A DNA stretch of 64,000 nt from Xanthobacter agilis (GTDB lineage Bacteria; Pseudomonadota; Alphaproteobacteria; Rhizobiales; Xanthobacteraceae): NCBI RefSeq assembly GCF_021730435.1, contig NZ_JABWGX010000023.1:16269-80268 (forward strand), given 5' to 3'. Shown here in pieces: positions 18,730-30,496 of the stretch (position 1 is the stretch's first letter; each line of letters starts with the position of its first letter). The notes below the pieces were generated by a model. That model did not search any database. It saw only the letters and a program-made list of their open reading frames with translations, and had not been told where the DNA came from. Made by a program: the position numbers and the translations under genes.

Positions 18730-19881
18730 ATGCGGGATGCGACCCGGCCCGCCATCGCGGCGGCACCGCCAGCGGTCTTCGCCCCCGGCGGCCCGCGCGC
18801 CGCAGGGGCCGTGCGCCTTTGGCTTTACGTGGTGGCAGCGCTCATCGTCGCCATGGTGGGGGTGGGCGGCGCCACCCGGCTCACCGAATCCGGCCTTTCC
18901 ATCACCCAATGGAAGCCGGTGACGGGCGTGGTTCCGCCCCTCTCGCCGGCGGAATGGCAGGCGGAGTTCGAGCGCTACAAGGCCATTCCCCAATATGAGA
19001 TCCTCAATCGGGGCATGGGGCTGGACGGCTTCAAGCGTATCTATTGGTGGGAATGGACCCATCGCCTGCTCGGCCGGCTCGTGGGCGCGGTGGTCCTGCT
19101 GCCGCTGCTGTATTTCGCGGCCACCGGCGCGGTGCGCGGATGGCTGCTCGCCTGCTGTCTCGGCCTGTTCGCCCTCGGCGGCCTTCAGGGGGCAGTGGGC
19201 TGGTGGATGGTCGCCTCGGGCCTCAGCGCACGCACCTCCGTCAGCCCCTACCGGCTCGCGATCCACCTGACCCTTGCCGGCCTGATCCTGAGCGCCACGG
19301 TAATGGTGGCGCGCACGCTCGCACCACCGGCCGCACCATCGGCGGCACCGCCCGACATGGGGATGCGCCTGCGCGCCACCGCCGTCGCCCTGCCGATACT
19401 GGTGCTGGTGCAGATTTTCGCCGGAGGACTGGTGGCCGGGCTCGACGCCGGCATGGCCTTCAACACCTGGCCGCTCATGGACGGCGCGCTCATCCCCGCG
19501 CCCGACCAGCTCGGCGCGATGCGGCCCTGGTGGCGAAACCTGTTCGAGAACGCGCTCACGGTGCAGTTCGATCACCGCATGATCGCTTATGCCCTTTGGG
19601 CCGCGAGCCTCCTCCACGCCCTCGATGCCCGCCGCACCCATGGGGCGCGGGGGGCTTGCCTGTTATTCGCCGTGGTAAGCGCCCAAGCGATGCTGGGTAT
19701 TGCCACCCTGCTGCTCGCGGTGCCGCTCGGCGTCGCGCTCGCGCACCAGTTCGGTGCCACCGTGGTGCTGATCGCGGCCACGCTGCATGCGGCGGACATG
19801 ACGCAGGCGACCGGCATGGCACGGCGCGCGCCGTACCTCAGCGCAGAAGGAAGGCCACCACCGGCGCCATCATCACGTTGA
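18730..19881 (+). CDS. ctaA: heme A synthase (COX15/CtaA, type 2)
   Basis: Inner-membrane enzyme oxidising the C8 methyl of heme O to make heme A for aa3-type cytochrome oxidase. About 383 residues with eight membrane helices. Conserved landmarks: [19 protein letters not shown], the His in [25 protein letters not shown], the His in [15 protein letters not shown] and ALAHQFGA, which carry the heme ligands. ATG at 18730 follows AGGGAGAG; an ATG at 18703 is weaker. Its last 44 bases overlap lrgB on the opposite strand. Confidence 0.95.
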   Translation: MRDATRPAIAAAPPAVFAPGGPRAAGAVRLWLYVVAALIVAMVGVGGATRLTESGLSITQWKPVTGVVPPLSPAEWQAEFERYKAIPQYEILNRGMGLDGFKRIYWWEWTHRLLGRLVGAVVLLPLLYFAATGAVRGWLLACCLGLFALGGLQGAVGWWMVASGLSARTSVSPYRLAIHLTLAGLILSATVMVARTLAPPAAPSAAPPDMGMRLRATAVALPILVLVQIFAGGLVAGLDAGMAFNTWPLMDGALIPAPDQLGAMRPWWRNLFENALTVQFDHRMIAYALWAASLLHALDARRTHGARGACLLFAVVSAQAMLGIATLLLAVPLGVALAHQFGATVVLIAATLHAADMTQATGMARRAPYLSAEGRPPPAPSSR

Positions 19882-20536
19882 ACAGGCCCGCCAGCACCAT
19901 CACGAGACCGGCGATGGAGCCCTCTTCGCCGCCGATCTGGTGCGCCTTGGCGACGCCAGCGCCGTGCGCGCCCATGCCGAACAGAGCGCCCCGCGCCAGC
20001 GACGAGCGTAGCGGCATCACCTTCAGCAGCAGTTCGCCCAGCGCCGCCCCGCACACTCCGGTGAGGATCACGAACACCGCCGTCAGGTCCGGCAGGCCGC
20101 CGATGTCGTCGGAGACCGCCATGGCGAACGGCGTGGATGTGGAACGCGGCATCAGCGAGAGCTGCACGGTGGACGACAGCCCCAGCCAGGAGGCCATGAA
20201 GAAGGCCGCCACCATGGCGATGGAGCTGCCCACCAGCACGCCGAGCAACAGCACCGGCCAGTGCCGGCGGATGACCGCCCGCTGCTCGTAAATGGGAATG
20301 GCGAAGGCCACGGTCGCCGGCCCCAGCATCAGCACCAGCCAATGGGTGGAGCGGATGTATTCCGCATAGCCCGCGTTGAGGCTCACCGCCACCAGCCCGA
20401 CCATGACCGGCGTCAACAACAGCGGCGAGGTCCACCAGAAGCGCCACCGCCGGGCGATGAAGCGGGCCACCAGATAGCAGCCGATGGTCACCGCGGACCA
20501 GAAGAGGGTCGCCTCGACCGCGTCAAGCGCCGGCAT
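19838..20536 (-). CDS. lrgB: LrgB/CidB-family membrane protein
   Basis: 232 residues and about seven hydrophobic segments. Family motifs are [20 protein letters not shown] and the C-terminal [21 protein letters not shown]. LrgB partners LrgA; the pair is linked to autolysis control in Gram-positives and to export of pyruvate or glycolate-like organic acids elsewhere. It overlaps lrgA by 14 bases, indicating translational coupling, and converges into ctaA. Confidence 0.9.
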   Translation of the reverse strand: MPALDAVEATLFWSAVTIGCYLVARFIARRWRFWWTSPLLLTPVMVGLVAVSLNAGYAEYIRSTHWLVLMLGPATVAFAIPIYEQRAVIRRHWPVLLLGVLVGSSIAMVAAFFMASWLGLSSTVQLSLMPRSTSTPFAMAVSDDIGGLPDLTAVFVILTGVCGAALGELLLKVMPLRSSLARGALFGMGAHGAGVAKAHQIGGEEGSIAGLVMVLAGLFNVMMAPVVAFLLR

Positions 20537-20969
20537 GGCGCGCCTCCCGCCGGGCGCGCCAGCGGTAGCAAAGGTCCACCGTGAGCGCGGTTCCGCCCAT
20601 GACGAGCACGGTGCCCACCAGGATCACCGCCACGATCTTGAGCCCGAGCAGGCCCACGAATTCGTGATGATCGAGCACCGCCATCACCGCCGGCACGAAG
20701 AACAGAAGCATCTCGGCAATCAGCCAGGACGCGCCGCGCCGCACGGCGATGGGGCGGATCCAGCCGCTGGCGAGCAGCGCCAGCACCACCGCCATGCCGA
20801 TGATGCCGCCGGGAAGAGGCACATGGGCGAGGCGCACCACCGCTTCGCCCAGCATCCAGAACAGCGCCAGAACAGCGATCTGCAACAGGCCGGAATGATG
20901 AAGCGCGGTGCGGAATAGAACAGAGCTGCGCCGGAATGCGCGCGCCGGATCAGGCATTTTGGTAAACAT
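20523..20969 (-). CDS. lrgA: CidA/LrgA-family holin-like protein
   Basis: 148 residues with four hydrophobic segments (about 28-45, 50-68, 79-97, 106-126). Motifs LPGGIIGMAVVLALL and AEMLLFFVPAVMAVL are diagnostic. ATG at 20969 follows GGAGG at nine bases; the frame is open to a GTG at 20999 but that has a poorer context. First gene of lrgAB, divergent from a LysR regulator that probably controls it. Confidence 0.88.
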   Translation of the reverse strand: MFTKMPDPARAFRRSSVLFRTALHHSGLLQIAVLALFWMLGEAVVRLAHVPLPGGIIGMAVVLALLASGWIRPIAVRRGASWLIAEMLLFFVPAVMAVLDHHEFVGLLGLKIVAVILVGTVLVMGGTALTVDLCYRWRARREARHAGA

Positions 20970-21048
20970 GGGGGGCACCTCCAGTGCCGTCACCCTCAAG
21001 ATAGGCGCACCCCCTCTATAATGAAAATGAATTGACTGAATTTAATCC

Positions 21049-21063
21049 ATTCCATATGGGAAT
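21049..21063. promoter_or_regulatory. LysR-type operator candidate at the lrgA/lysR divide
   Basis: ATTCC-ATATG-GGAAT is a 15-base inverted repeat of the T-N11-A form bound by LysR regulators. It ends three bases before the regulator's start codon, in its ribosome binding region, so binding would also affect the regulator's own expression. A TATAAT lies at 21017-21022 on the plus strand. Confidence 0.5.
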
Positions 21064-21066
21064 TGA

Positions 21067-21999
21067 ATGGAACTGCGGACCCTGAGAGCCTTCGTCGAAG
21101 TGGTGCGCCAGGGCGGCTTTTCCCAGGCGGCCAAGGTGGTGTTCGCCACCCAGCCCACCATTTCGAAAGCGGTGAAGCAGCTGGAGGAGGAATTGGGCGT
21201 GCCGGTGCTGGACCGCATCGGCCACAAGAGCATGCTCACCGCCGCCGGCGAGATCGTCTATCGCCGGGCCCTCGCCATGCTGGCCGAGCGGGACGATCTG
21301 ATCGCCGAATTGGCCGACCTGCGCGGCCTCAAGACCGGCACGCTGCGCCTGGGGCTGCCGCCGCTTGGGGCGAGCACCTTGTTCGCCCCCCTGTTCGCCA
21401 TCTACCGCGCGCGCTATCCGGGCATCGAGATCCGCCTGACCGAGCAGGGGTCCAAGCGGCTGGAAGAAATCGTGCTGGCGGGCGAGGTGGAGTTGGCCGC
21501 CTCGCTCCTGCCCACGGCGGACGACTTCGACTTCCAGCCCGTGCGCTGCGAACCGCTGATGGCGGTGATGTCCACACAACACCCCCTCGCGGGCCAACGG
21601 ACGACCGGCATCGCGGCCCTGGCGGCCTCGCCCTTCATCCTGTTCGAACAGGGGTTCGCGCTCAACAAGGTGCTGCTGGAGGCCTGCGAGCGCAACGGGT
21701 TCTCACCCACGGTCGCGGCCCGCAGCGGGCAGATCGATTTCATCGTGGAGCTGGTGGCGGCGCGCCTCGGCGTCGCGTTCCTGCCGCAGACCATCGCGGC
21801 GCTCAGGCGCACGTCGGCGGTGTCCTTGGTGCAGCTCGACGAGCCCCACACCCAATGGCACATGGCGCTCGTCTGGCGGCGCGGGGGCTATCTGTCCCGC
21901 GCCGCGCGGGCCTGGGTGGATCTCACGCGGGAAGTCTACGGCGCCGCGCCGGACGGAACCGGCGCGGAACCCCGCTTGCCGCATCCGCCGGCAGGGTGA
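21067..21999 (+). CDS. LysR-family transcriptional regulator
   Basis: 310 residues. Winged helix-turn-helix at 1-60 (FVEVVRQGGFSQAAKVVFATQPTIS), then a type 2 periplasmic-binding-like effector domain (about 90-295). Divergent from lrgAB with a 97-base gap, the same arrangement as CidR/YwbI-type regulators, which sense acetate or related acids and activate cid/lrg genes. Regulation of lrgAB is inferred from position. The effector is unknown. Confidence 0.88.
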   Translation: MELRTLRAFVEVVRQGGFSQAAKVVFATQPTISKAVKQLEEELGVPVLDRIGHKSMLTAAGEIVYRRALAMLAERDDLIAELADLRGLKTGTLRLGLPPLGASTLFAPLFAIYRARYPGIEIRLTEQGSKRLEEIVLAGEVELAASLLPTADDFDFQPVRCEPLMAVMSTQHPLAGQRTTGIAALAASPFILFEQGFALNKVLLEACERNGFSPTVAARSGQIDFIVELVAARLGVAFLPQTIAALRRTSAVSLVQLDEPHTQWHMALVWRRGGYLSRAARAWVDLTREVYGAAPDGTGAEPRLPHPPAG

Positions 22000-22032
22000 A
22001 ACCCTTGGCCTCGGCGCAGGTGCGCCATGGCC

Positions 22033-22506
22033 TCAGGACCAGCGCACCTCGACGATCTCGAAGGAGCGGGCACCCTTGGGCGTCACCACCTCGACGGAGG
22101 AGCCCTTCTTCTTGCCGATGAGGGCGCGGGCGACGGGCGAGGAAATGGAGATACGGCCCGCCTTGGCATCAGCCTCGCTGTCGCCGACGATCTGCCACAC
22201 CTTTTCTTCCTCGGTGTCCTCATCCACCAGAGTCACCGTGGCGCCGAACTTCACCACATCGCCCGAGAGCTTGGACACGTCGATCACCTCGGCGCGGGAC
22301 AGCTTGTCCTCGAGCTCGGCGACGCGGCCCTCATTGAGCGATTGCAGCTCCTTGGCGGCGTGATACTCGGCATTCTCGGACAGGTCGCCATGGGCGCGCG
22401 CTTCTGAAATCGCGGCGATGATGCGCGGGCGCTCCACCTGCTGGCGATGCTTCAACTCCTGCTCGAGGGCCGCATAGCCCCCGACGGTCATCGGAATCTT
22501 CTCCAT
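22033..22506 (-). CDS. greA: transcription elongation factor GreA
   Basis: 157 residues starting [19 protein letters not shown], with an N-terminal coiled coil whose tip carries [20 protein letters not shown] (the acidic D and E that promote RNA cleavage in the polymerase secondary channel) and a C-terminal FKBP-like domain. It rescues backtracked RNA polymerase. The start is fixed by AAAGGACCC upstream; the frame upstream to 22662 is not conserved. It follows carB on the same strand after 245 bases, a usual alphaproteobacterial neighbour pair. Confidence 0.97.
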   Translation of the reverse strand: MEKIPMTVGGYAALEQELKHRQQVERPRIIAAISEARAHGDLSENAEYHAAKELQSLNEGRVAELEDKLSRAEVIDVSKLSGDVVKFGATVTLVDEDTEEEKVWQIVGDSEADAKAGRISISSPVARALIGKKKGSSVEVVTPKGARSFEIVEVRWS

Positions 22507-22751
22507 GGGTCCTTTCAAGACCTCCCGAAACTGATGCGTGCGAGACACCGCGGCCTGCGGTTCGTCGCCCTTGAAAATCACCGTGCCCGCGCAACGCGGA
22601 ACTCTGCGGCACGGCCCGAGATCCCCCGCCGGCCCGACGCCGACCATCCCGGCCGGCGACACGCAGCCGACCGGCCAGACTGAAAGGGACCAAACGACAA
22701 GAATGCGCGGACGCCGAAACGCCCGCGCTGCTGAACCTGCCCGTCAATCCC

Positions 22752-26117
<3,366 letters not shown>

Positions 26118-26202
26118 GTCTCTCTGGCGCTCTGGCTCACCTTGGCCCCTGGCATGCACTTGTCCCCTGCCGACGGGCGGCGAGGGAAAAGGCTTCAGGC
26201 GC

Positions 26203-26230
26203 AAAAAAAGGGCCGCGGGTCGCGCGCCCC
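26203..26230 (-). promoter_or_regulatory. terminator-like hairpin in the carB leader
   Basis: On the minus strand GGGC-GCG (26223-26229) pairs with CGC-(G)-GCCC (26210-26217) around a five-base loop, followed immediately by seven T residues (26203-26209). It lies 86 bases upstream of the carB start and faces carB, and no minus-strand gene lies just upstream that it could terminate. That makes it an attenuator candidate. Confidence 0.45.
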
Positions 26231-26303
26231 CTACAGGATCATCTCCGTCACCCGCGGATACGGCACGCAAGCGCGACGACACGAGGACGATAGATGCGGC
26301 TAA

Positions 26304-26340
26304 AGCCGGCGTGACGCGCAAAAAATCGCGCGTGCCGGCT
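26304..26340. promoter_or_regulatory. long dyad in the carB-gtrA gap
   Basis: AGCCGGC-gtga-CGCGC-aaaaaatc-GCGCG-t-GCCGGCT: two nested perfect arms of seven and five bases. The 304-base gap 26118-26421 contains this dyad, the terminator-like hairpin at 26203-26230 and presumably both divergent promoters, but no gene. Confidence 0.4.
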
Positions 26341-26421
26341 CACTGATGGACTTCCTTAGACCATAATTTCCGGCGACGGAAGACGCCTTCCCCTCTGCCG
26401 CCCGCAAAGGAGCGTTGCAAG

Positions 26422-26865
26422 GTGTTCACAAGTCGGATGACCAAGATCCGCAAAGCGGTTCTACGTTACCGCCCGCTCGTACTTCAGATCGGCGCGTTCG
26501 CCTGGGTGGGCCTTGTCGCCACGGGTGCCCACTTCGCCACGCTCGCGCTGGTGGTGGAGCAGGATATGGCAGGTCCGGTCGCCGGCTCGGTCATGGGGTC
26601 GGTAGTGGGGGCAATCGTATCCTACACGTTGAACCGACTGTTCACCTTCGATTCGACCCGCTCCCATGCCGGAGCGGTGCCGCGATTCGCGGTGGTGGCG
26701 CTGGGCGCGTTCGCGCTCAACGCCCTCATCATGGAGGTGCTGGTGCACGGCCTTGACGTGTACTACTTGGCGGCGCAGGTGGTGGCCACGGGCATCACCC
26801 TGGTGTGGACCTTCACCGGCTACCGCGTCTGGGCCTTCGCCGACCGCTCCCTGCACCGCGCCTAG
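26422..26865 (+). CDS. GtrA-family membrane protein
   Basis: 147 residues with four membrane helices (about 20-40, 50-68, 84-104, 112-132) and the conserved SYTLNRLFTFDS segment between helices two and three. GtrA-like proteins are thought to help move undecaprenyl-phosphate-linked sugars across the inner membrane for surface glycan modification. No glycosyltransferase is adjacent. The start is GTG at 26422, nine bases after GGAG; an ATG at 26437 is an alternative. Confidence 0.85.
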   Translation: MFTSRMTKIRKAVLRYRPLVLQIGAFAWVGLVATGAHFATLALVVEQDMAGPVAGSVMGSVVGAIVSYTLNRLFTFDSTRSHAGAVPRFAVVALGAFALNALIMEVLVHGLDVYYLAAQVVATGITLVWTFTGYRVWAFADRSLHRA

Positions 26866-26886
26866 GGGCGCGGCGCGCGCCGGTCT

Positions 26887-27594
26887 TCAGCGATAGTTGA
26901 TCCAGAACACGCCGACGGTGGGATTGGCCGCGCGCACGCTCGCATCCGTAGACGACAGGCGGCGCGGGCCGGACACCTTGCCCTGGGCAGCGTTGCTCAC
27001 GGTCGCCGGCAGCGCGAGTTGCACGCCGGGCCGGCAGCCCCCGCCGATGTTGGCGAGGCGCCCGCCCTGCCAGTCGGCCACCACGCCGCCGGCCGCCCCG
27101 CCGAAGCCCTGGATGCGGAACGGGCCGCCGTTCGCCTTCTCAAGGTCGGCGATGGTGGAGCCGATGCCGATGCCGTTCACCGTCCAGGTGCTCTCCTCGG
27201 TGAAGGAGATCCGGCGGGGGCCGGCGAGAGCGCCGGGATCCTTGAACGAGATTTCCATGGCCAGCGCCGGATCGTTCGGCAGCAGCACCACGCCGGGCGA
27301 CGAATTGCCGTCGGGCGAGGTGACGGTGCCGGTGACCACATTGGCTTGTCCGAAGTCCGCCGCCAGATTGATGGCGGTGGAATTGGGCGCGAACGGGCCG
27401 GTGCACTGGAACTGGCGCGGTCCGGCCGTGGGCTTCGGCACCGCGACGATGGTCTCGGAATAATCGCCGAAGGCATCGGTCTGCTTGACGACGCCGGTGC
27501 CCCAGCTATCCGGGGAGCCCTGGCAGGCGGCAAGCGCGACGGCCAGCGCCGTCAGCGCGGCAGCGGACATGAAAGTGGTGCGACGCAGCGACAT
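26887..27594 (-). CDS. lipoprotein of unknown function
   Basis: 235 residues. Lipoprotein signal with lipobox LAAC, so Cys24 is the acylated residue. The mature part is Gly-rich and predicted beta, with three related GPR motifs at 58-60, 125-127 and 209-211 (AGPRQF, AGPRRI, SGPRRL). A segment LEKANGGPFRIQGFGG near 151-166 resembles one seen in various secreted bacterial proteins. ATG at 27594 has GGAGG upstream. Converges on gtrA with 21 bases between stops. Function not recognised. Confidence 0.7.
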   Translation of the reverse strand: MSLRRTTFMSAAALTALAVALAACQGSPDSWGTGVVKQTDAFGDYSETIVAVPKPTAGPRQFQCTGPFAPNSTAINLAADFGQANVVTGTVTSPDGNSSPGVVLLPNDPALAMEISFKDPGALAGPRRISFTEESTWTVNGIGIGSTIADLEKANGGPFRIQGFGGAAGGVVADWQGGRLANIGGGCRPGVQLALPATVSNAAQGKVSGPRRLSSTDASVRAANPTVGVFWINYR

Positions 27595-27838
27595 GACAGC
27601 CTCCAGCAACCCGATGACGCGGACGGAGCACGCAACGCGCCTCCGGCGGACGCCGGAACCGTTGCCCCCTTGGGCCGTGGCGCGCCCCCAACCGGCGGCC
27701 TCGACCTTCCGCGTTTGCAGGCACCCGCACCCGCTTCCACCCATAGCTTGTCACGCCATGGGCCGCCAGAGGGCGGAGCCGTCATAACGGCTTCACGGTA
27801 AAGAGGTTTCCCTCCCCTGGAACTCTAGGGGTACCACC

Positions 27839-29311
27839 ATGAACGAGATGCCGACGAACGCGGCCCTTTCCCCGGCCAGATCCGTTCAGGATTATATCGA
27901 CGAGACCCCCATCTGGCCCGATGGCACCAGCGTGGGCGCGGCCCCCATGACCACCATGCAATGGCGCATCTGGTGGCTCGCGGCGGCCGGAAAGTTCTTC
28001 GAGGGCCTGGTGGTATTCATGACCGGCGTCGCCATGCCGCTGATGTCGCGCGAGTTCGGCATGAACGCCTTCCAGCACGGTCTCGTGGGGGCGGCGAGCC
28101 TCGCCGGCATCCTCATCGGCGCGCTGCTGCTGGGCGGGCTGGCCGATCAGTTCGGCCGCAAGGTGATGTTCATCGTGGAGATGGTGATCTTCATCATCTT
28201 CCTGGCGCTGCTCTCGATCAGCCCGTCGTTCGGCTGGACCGTCGCCTTCCTGTTCGGCATGGGCGTGGCGCTCGGCTGCGACTACCCCACCGCCCATCTG
28301 GTGATCTCGGAGAGCATCCCCACCTCCGCGCGCGGTCGGCTGGTGCTCGGCGCCTTCGGCTTCCAGGCGGTGGGCGCACTCACCGGCACCCTGGTGGGCT
28401 ATCTGGTGTTGTCCAACCTCGCGGACGTGAGCGGCTGGCGCCTCATGTATGCCGTGGCCATTCTGCCCGCCCTGGCGGTGGTGGTCGGCCGCTTCTTCGT
28501 GACCGAAAGCGCCTCCTGGCTGATGGTGCACGGGCGTCATTCGGAAGCCGAGCACGAAGCCCACAAGCTGCTGAAGCGCAAGCCGCAATATCCCAAGCAC
28601 ATCAAGCTTGAGAGCAAGCACAAGCCCCACAGCAAGGAAGACCGGCACCCCTCGGCGCTGTTCAGCGCCCGCAACCGGCGCGCCACCATCCTGGCGGCGG
28701 TGCCCTGGTTCCTCCAGGATCTCGGCACCTACGGCATCGGCATCTTCACGCCCACCATCCTGGCCGCCGCCCTGGGGGTCGCCGCCACTCATGGCCAGGA
28801 TCTGACCGACCTCATCGCCGATGACGAACTCGCGGCCGAGGGCGCCGCCGCCATCGACCTCCTGCTCATCCTCGGCGTCGGCGCCGCCGTGCTGCTGGCC
28901 GACCGGGTGGGGCGCATCCCACTGCAGATCCTCGGCTTCCTTGGCTGCGCCGGGGGCCTGCTGATCGCCGCCTTGTCCACCTATTACACCGACGGGCCGC
29001 GGATCACCCTCATCTTCGCCGGCTTCATGCTGTTCAACTTCATGACCAACCTCGGCCCCAACGCGCAGACCTATCTCCTGGCCGGCGAGGTGTTTCCCAC
29101 CCACATTCGCGGCATGGGGGCAGGCTTTGCGGCGGCGTTCGCGAAAATGGGCGCGGTGCTGACCGCGTTCCTGTTCCCGATCCTGCTGGTCGATCTCGGC
29201 ACGGCGACCCTGCTCTACATCCTGGCCGGCACCTCGGTGCTGGGCGCGGTGCTCACCTACGCCTTCCGCATTGAAACCAAGGGCCGCAGCCTGGACGAGA
29301 TCGGGCTTTAG
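27839..29311 (+). CDS. MFS transporter, sugar-porter-like
   Basis: 490 residues, 12 predicted membrane helices. The loop motif GGLADQFGRKVMF between helices two and three and its C-terminal echo LLADRVGRIPLQ mark the major facilitator superfamily. A long charged central loop (about 230-280, rich in Lys/His/Glu) separates the halves. The closing ETKGRSLDEIG matches the PETKG end of the sugar transporter family. The substrate cannot be assigned. A short stem (27814-27818 with 27827-27831) covers the AGGGG ribosome binding site. Confidence 0.85.
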   Translation: MNEMPTNAALSPARSVQDYIDETPIWPDGTSVGAAPMTTMQWRIWWLAAAGKFFEGLVVFMTGVAMPLMSREFGMNAFQHGLVGAASLAGILIGALLLGGLADQFGRKVMFIVEMVIFIIFLALLSISPSFGWTVAFLFGMGVALGCDYPTAHLVISESIPTSARGRLVLGAFGFQAVGALTGTLVGYLVLSNLADVSGWRLMYAVAILPALAVVVGRFFVTESASWLMVHGRHSEAEHEAHKLLKRKPQYPKHIKLESKHKPHSKEDRHPSALFSARNRRATILAAVPWFLQDLGTYGIGIFTPTILAAALGVAATHGQDLTDLIADDELAAEGAAAIDLLLILGVGAAVLLADRVGRIPLQILGFLGCAGGLLIAALSTYYTDGPRITLIFAGFMLFNFMTNLGPNAQTYLLAGEVFPTHIRGMGAGFAAAFAKMGAVLTAFLFPILLVDLGTATLLYILAGTSVLGAVLTYAFRIETKGRSLDEIGL

Positions 29312-29342
29312 GTCACCGGAGCGGAAGCCCAGCCCGAGGTGG

Positions 29343-29897
29343 TCACAGCGGGGCGAGCGTCGGCGCCCGGTGCCACCAGGCTTCCACCTCGGCCATTTCG
29401 GCCGGCACCACCTGGGCCATATCCCCGGCGAAATGGGTCCAATCCGCCGCCACCGACGGCGACACCGAGGTGAGAATGGAGAACTCCGCCGCCACCGCGG
29501 CGTAGAAGGCCGACGTCAGGCCTCGCCCCTCCGCCTCCTGGCGGCCGAACTTGGAGAGGATCACCACCGTGTCGCGCCCGGCGCCGCCGCCGGCGAGGCG
29601 TTCGGTGATGGCGTTCTCCACCCCGGCGCAGGCGGCCGCGAGCCCCTCGGGATCAAGGCTGCACCCCGCTGATCCCGGGCCGAGGTCCTGGTGCAGGCGG
29701 TTGGTGGCGCCGGTGACAAGGTCGAGCAGCATCACATCCTGATGGGCGACGCCAGGCACCATGTCTTCCACCACGCCCAGCACATGGGCCCCCTCGGCCT
29801 TGAGGCGGCGGGCCGCCTCCACCAGGAGCGACTGGATCACCTCCCGGTCCGCGCCCTGCACGGCAAGGATCATGGGTCGATTCGATGCGTCCACCAT
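29343..29897 (-). CDS. DUF2478 protein (molybdenum-associated family)
   Basis: 184 residues, cytoplasmic. The opening ILAVQGADREVIQSLL and the later VVILSKFGRQEAEGRGL are characteristic of DUF2478 proteins, which often sit in molybdate-transport loci and have a nucleotide-binding-like fold without proven activity. No mod genes are in the window. ATG at 29897 follows GGAAG; a frame extension to 29963 crosses a palindrome and is unlikely to be translated. The function is unknown; the molybdenum link is family knowledge. Confidence 0.8.
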   Translation of the reverse strand: MVDASNRPMILAVQGADREVIQSLLVEAARRLKAEGAHVLGVVEDMVPGVAHQDVMLLDLVTGATNRLHQDLGPGSAGCSLDPEGLAAACAGVENAITERLAGGGAGRDTVVILSKFGRQEAEGRGLTSAFYAAVAAEFSILTSVSPSVAADWTHFAGDMAQVVPAEMAEVEAWWHRAPTLAPL

Positions 29898-29941
29898 GGC
29901 AATCTTCCAGACCCGCGACAGGTGGGCTGCCGCGCTGTGTA

Positions 29942-29960
29942 GTTCGCATATATATCGAAC
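29942..29960. promoter_or_regulatory. palindrome upstream of the DUF2478 gene
   Basis: GTTCG-CATATATAT-CGAAC: five-base perfect arms around an AT core, 45 bases upstream of the start and overlapping the likely promoter. TCGCATATATA resembles half of the ModE (Mo-box) site described in Rhodobacter, consistent with the family's molybdenum association. Identification is tentative. Confidence 0.35.
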
Positions 29961-30074
29961 CATAACAGACGGCGCCCCGCCTTTGCCAGCCGGGATCGAC
30001 AGGCCTCACGCCGGACTCATCCTTGCCACAGATGCGACTTAAGTCGGCCTCCCGATCGCACGGAGACTGACCCC

Positions 30075-30476
30075 TTGAGAGCGCTCCATCTCCCCCTCGC
30101 GGCTTCGGTCGCGACCGTCCTGGTCTGTACCGGCATTGCCCAGGCCGCGACCCCCAAGCGCGACGAGATGATGCTTCACCTGGACCCGGCCACGCGCATC
30201 GAGCAGCGCTGCAACGCGCGGGCCATGGGCATGATCGAGCGCGAGCACCACGGCATGCGCCCCGACGAGCTGGTGGCCTATGCCTTCGCCGACACCACGG
30301 TGGGCGGCGACAGCGTCGTGGCGCCCGGCGCGGCGGTGCGCAGCGCCGGCCATTGGTATCGCCTCTCCTATCGCTGCCACGCCAGCGCCGACGGCATGGA
30401 CATCAAGGACCTGAGCTACGCGCTCGGGGCCGAGGTGCCGCGCGCCGATTGGTCGGCGCATGATCTGGTGCCCTGA
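30075..30476 (+). CDS. DUF930 secreted protein
   Basis: 133 residues. Signal peptide (about 1-24, ending GIAQA), then LDPATRIEQRCNARAMGMI, the hallmark of DUF930, a periplasmic family found mainly in Hyphomicrobiales. Two cysteines of the mature protein (in EQRCNA and SYRCHA) could form a disulfide. The start must be TTG at 30075 (GGAG upstream), since the next ATG lies beyond the signal peptide. Function unknown. It converges on the TRIC-like gene with 20 bases between. Confidence 0.75.
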   Translation: MRALHLPLAASVATVLVCTGIAQAATPKRDEMMLHLDPATRIEQRCNARAMGMIEREHHGMRPDELVAYAFADTTVGGDSVVAPGAAVRSAGHWYRLSYRCHASADGMDIKDLSYALGAEVPRADWSAHDLVP

Positions 30477-30496
30477 GGGGCGGGCGGTGGCGGCGG

